From contig JANRJF010000065.1 in the NCBI GenBank assembly GCA_033764095.1, positions 1 to 16,061 on the forward strand: a DNA stretch of 16,061 nt, given 5' to 3'. The position numbers and the translations under genes are program-made. Origin of the DNA: JBDTMT01 sp033764095. GTDB taxonomy: Bacteria; Desulfobacterota; Binatia; HRBIN30; CADEER01. Positions 13,685-16,061 of the stretch are shown piece after piece. The notes under the pieces were generated by a model. The model saw nothing but the letters and a program-made list of their open reading frames with translations. It was not told the origin of the DNA and did no database searches. The first letter of the stretch is position 1. Each line of letters starts with the position of its first letter.

Positions 13685-15634
13685 GTGAGGACACTGGTCG
13701 ACGTCGCGCAGCGCCTCGCCGCGCTTGCCGCGCTGGTCAGCGCCTACTACTGGGCGGCCGGCGGCTTCTACGACTCGCGTTGGCTACACGCGCTGCTCAT
13801 TGCCGCGCTGATCGTCGCGACGGCGCGGCCGCGCTGGGTCAGCACTGAGACCGCACCGGCGGGGCTCGGCTGGCCGCCGGCGCGCCGCCTGGCGATCGAC
13901 TTCGCCCCCGGCTGGCTGCTCATGCTCGCCGCCGCCGCCGGCAAGCTGGCGGGGCTCGACGCGCACCTCGCCACCTGGACCTGGCTGGCCGGCGCGCTGT
14001 GGCTGCTGATCGGCGCCTGGAACGCGTCGCCGGCCTCGACGCCGGCGCCGCCGACCCACGCGGTGTGGATCTGGACGCTGGTGATCGTCGCCGTCGCCAT
14101 CGCGGTGCGCGCCTGGCGCATGGATACGATCCCGCGCTACGTGCACCACGACGAGATGGTGATGGCGCGCGCCGGCCTGCGCTACCTGACGGACGGCCTC
14201 GACTGGTTCACCGTCAAGCGCGACGACGGCGACTTCACCAACATGCCGCTGGCGTTCATCCCGGCCGGCATCGGCGTGTGGCTGGCCGGCGCGTTCACGC
14301 TCTTCTGGGCGCGGCTGCCGGACGTCGTCCTCGGCGTGCTGTCGGTGTGGCTGTTGTTCGACGGCCTGCGTCGCGTCGCGTCGCTGCCGCTGGCGGTGGT
14401 CGCGGCGCTGCTGCTGGCGGTGAACCACACCCACATCGCCTATTCGCGCATCGCCTCGACCTACATGCACAGCGCCTTCTGCATGTCGTTGCTGTTTGCG
14501 CTGTTCGCGCGCCTGTGGACGCGGCCCTCCTACCTGACCGCGGCGCTGCTCGGGGTGAGCGGCGTGCTCGGCATGCAGACCTACCACGCCTCGTTCGCCA
14601 CCCTGCCGCTGATCGTCGTCGCGATGCTGGCGCTCGGCGTGCTGCAGTGGCGGCGCATGCGCGCCCTCGCCGCGCCGCTGGCGGTGTTCGCGATCAGCGC
14701 CGTGTGCGCCGCGGGTATCTTCGCCACCGCGGTCTGGCAGGCGCGCGACCTGATGTTCACCCGCAATCGCGAGGTGAGCATCTTCCACCCCGATCACATG
14801 GCGACGCTGCAGCAGTTCTACGGCACCGACTCGGCCGCCGTCGTGACGCTGCGCCAGGTGCAGCGCGCGCTCGCCTCGTTCCAGTTCGGCCGCGACATGT
14901 GCGAGCAGTACATGATCGACCGGCCGCTGGCCGATCCGTACAGCGGCGCGCTGCTCGTCGTCGGCGCGGTGCTGGCGCTGGCGCGCTGGCGCGACTTCGT
15001 CACGATCAACGCCTTCGTGCTCACCGGCGGCTACCTGGTGCTCGGCATCGCGTTGCAGATCACCACCTGCCACAACCGCGTCACCGCCGCGCTGCCGCTC
15101 GGCATGGTCTTTCCGGCCATCGCCATCGTGCAGTGCTGCGGCGTCCTCTGGGACGGCCGCCTCGCCGTGCTGCGCTGGCTGCGCGGGCTGTCGATGGCGG
15201 CCGCGGTCGCCGGCTGCGCGGTGGCCAGCCTGTGGACCTACTTCGTCTACTACTCGGGCTCGATGGGCTACAGCACCGACCACGCCGAGGCGGCCTGGAT
15301 CGCGCGCGAGTATGCCGACCGCTACACCGTCCACCTGGTGAGCTGGTCCTTCAAGTACGGTCCCTGGGACAGCCAGCGCCTCATCCTCGCCGACACGCCG
15401 GTGGAGCGGAACGACACCGAGAGCGACCTGGCGTACATCAACGCCGTCCAGCTCACCGGCGCCGACCTGTTCATCGTCAGCGGCTTCTCGCCGCAGTCGC
15501 GCGACGCGCTCCTGGCGCGCTTTCCGCAGGCGCGCTCCGAGACCGTGCGGCGCGACCTCGCCGGCAGTCCGGAGACGTTCCTGGTCTTCGTCGGCGAGCC
15601 ACGGCGCGGAACCTCCGCCGACGAGGTGCCGTAG
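13685..15634 (+). CDS. GT39-like membrane glycosyltransferase (ArnT/PMT family)
   Basis: 649-aa polytopic inner-membrane protein of the GT-C fold, resembling dolichyl/polyprenyl-phosphate sugar transferases (PMT_2, PF13231; GT39). About ten to twelve hydrophobic helices span roughly residues 8-520. The first large periplasmic loop has the expected acidic motif, HHDE with Asp156-Glu157, after RAWRMDTIPRYV. Also visible are ARLPDVVLGVLSVWLLFDGL and NHTHIAYSRIASTYMHSAF, typical of the family. The last 120 or so residues are soluble. Such enzymes move a sugar from a lipid-phosphate carrier to a lipid, glycan or protein; the acceptor is unknown. The start is a GTG at 13685 with only GAAGAA upstream; no better in-frame start is visible nearby. 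It is framed by two palindromic elements (13615-13678 and 15651-15709). Confidence 0.88.
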   Translation: MRTLVDVAQRLAALAALVSAYYWAAGGFYDSRWLHALLIAALIVATARPRWVSTETAPAGLGWPPARRLAIDFAPGWLLMLAAAAGKLAGLDAHLATWTWLAGALWLLIGAWNASPASTPAPPTHAVWIWTLVIVAVAIAVRAWRMDTIPRYVHHDEMVMARAGLRYLTDGLDWFTVKRDDGDFTNMPLAFIPAGIGVWLAGAFTLFWARLPDVVLGVLSVWLLFDGLRRVASLPLAVVAALLLAVNHTHIAYSRIASTYMHSAFCMSLLFALFARLWTRPSYLTAALLGVSGVLGMQTYHASFATLPLIVVAMLALGVLQWRRMRALAAPLAVFAISAVCAAGIFATAVWQARDLMFTRNREVSIFHPDHMATLQQFYGTDSAAVVTLRQVQRALASFQFGRDMCEQYMIDRPLADPYSGALLVVGAVLALARWRDFVTINAFVLTGGYLVLGIALQITTCHNRVTAALPLGMVFPAIAIVQCCGVLWDGRLAVLRWLRGLSMAAAVAGCAVASLWTYFVYYSGSMGYSTDHAEAAWIAREYADRYTVHLVSWSFKYGPWDSQRLILADTPVERNDTESDLAYINAVQLTGADLFIVSGFSPQSRDALLARFPQARSETVRRDLAGSPETFLVFVGEPRRGTSADEVP

Positions 15635-15650
15635 ACCGGGTCGGGGTCCT

Positions 15651-15709
15651 TCACCACGACGACACAACGCCACAACGACAGCCGTTGTGACGTTGTGTCG
15701 TTGTGGTGA
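15651..15709. terminator. palindromic element B, probable bidirectional terminator
   Basis: Arms of 26 nt at 15651-15676 and 15684-15709 are reverse complements with two mismatches (at 15658 and 15670), around the 7-nt loop GACAGCC. One mismatch would be a G-U pair in the plus-strand RNA and the other in the minus-strand RNA. It lies 16 nt after the glycosyltransferase stop and 4 nt before the argG stop, so both convergent transcripts would end in this hairpin. It is made of repeated ACAAC/GTTGT words and has TCACCAC/GTGGTGA ends like element A. Confidence 0.7.
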
Positions 15710-15713
15710 GAGC

Positions 15714-16061
15714 CTACGACGACTTCTCCACCATGGCCCGGATGCGCAGGCGCAGCGCGTTCAGGCGGATGAAGCCCTCGGCGTCGGCCTGGCGGTAGAC
15801 CTGGTCGTCCTCGAAGGTCGCGACCTCGGGATTGTAGAGCGAGCGCGCCGACTTGCGGCCGGCGACGATGACGTTGCCCTTGTAGAGCTTCAAGCGCGCG
15901 GTGCCGGTGACGTCGCGCTGCGACTCGTCGATGGCGGCCTGCAGCATGCGGCGCTCCGGCGCGTACCAGTAGCCGTAGTAGACCATCTCGGCGTAGCGCG
16001 GGATGAGGCTGTCGCGCAGATGCATGACCTCGCGGTCGAGGGTGATCGACTCGACGGCGCG
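15714..16061 (-). CDS. argG: argininosuccinate synthase, C-terminal part (gene continues beyond window)
   Basis: The last 115 residues of ArgG, reading in from the window edge. ArgG joins citrulline and aspartate with ATP to make argininosuccinate in cytosolic arginine synthesis. The visible C-terminal part matches the family closely: ESITLDREVMHLRDSLIPRY, VYYGYWYAPERRMLQAAIDE, VTGTARLKLYKGNVIVAGRK, SLYNPEVATFE and EGFIRLNALRLRIRAM. The ATP-binding N-terminal domain and the start lie outside the window. No frameshift or internal stop is seen. The stop is 4 nt from a strong palindromic hairpin shared with the convergent glycosyltransferase gene. Confidence 0.95.
   Translation of the reverse strand, partial: RAVESITLDREVMHLRDSLIPRYAEMVYYGYWYAPERRMLQAAIDESQRDVTGTARLKLYKGNVIVAGRKSARSLYNPEVATFEDDQVYRQADAEGFIRLNALRLRIRAMVEKSS

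Noticed and set aside
13784..15673. 629-aa open frame opposite the glycosyltransferase gene
   Set aside because: It is composed of Arg, His, Gln, Glu, Asp and Gly with no hydrophobic core or motif, and it runs through the palindrome at 15651-15709. The opposite strand encodes a clear polytopic membrane protein.
1..16061. CRISPR array, tRNA or rRNA gene, prophage or transposase
   Set aside because: No regularly spaced direct repeats, no recognisable tRNA cloverleaf or rRNA segment, and no integrase, transposase or phage protein was seen on either strand by eye. A tRNAscan or Infernal search could not be run.

Overview
The window is GC-rich DNA, densely coding, with strong G/C bias at third codon positions; this bias opens long false frames opposite most genes. 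It looks like chromosome from a deltaproteobacterium-like lineage (Myxococcota or Candidatus Binatota are my best guesses). Pointers are a beta-propeller exoprotein ending in a MYXO-CTERM-like tail, several lipoproteins and secreted propellers, an F420-type LLM oxidoreductase and a PF07399 antiporter. The lineage is an inference; no rRNA or tRNA is present to settle it.

Layout. 1-1086: end of a DUF47 (PhoU-like) gene, then a PiT phosphate transporter 3 nt later. 1153-2834: a membrane HWE-family histidine kinase overlapping (ATGA) a single-domain response regulator. 2859-3308 (-): small lipoprotein. 3491-4801 (-): conserved protein of unknown function, divergent from a PF07399 putative Na+/H+ antiporter (4886-6289). 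6390-7238: Cys-containing lipoprotein of unknown function whose stop overlaps that of a secreted beta-propeller/cohesin-like protein (7233-8864, -). 9039-10016: quinone oxidoreductase Qor. 10159-11172 (-): LLM F420-dependent oxidoreductase. 11310-12698: secreted TolB/PD40-like propeller. 12714-12944 (-): tiny two-helix membrane protein. 13153-13596: SnoaL-like protein. 13685-15634: GT39-like membrane glycosyltransferase. 15714-16061 (-): 3' end of argG, running off the window.

How the parts work together. Only DUF47-pit and the kinase-regulator pair are clear operons; the rest are mostly single genes in divergent or convergent pairs. This is ordinary housekeeping and envelope content, and I see no defence island, prophage, CRISPR array, transposase or biosynthetic cluster.

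The most notable signals are not in the proteins. Three palindromic elements built from related short words (6303-6355, 13615-13678, 15651-15709) each begin 13-18 nt after a plus-strand stop codon. A separate 134-bp element with 12-bp perfect terminal inverted repeats lies between qor and the LLM gene. Three genes without a Shine-Dalgarno sequence have a -10-like box 6-7 nt before the ATG, which suggests leaderless transcription.
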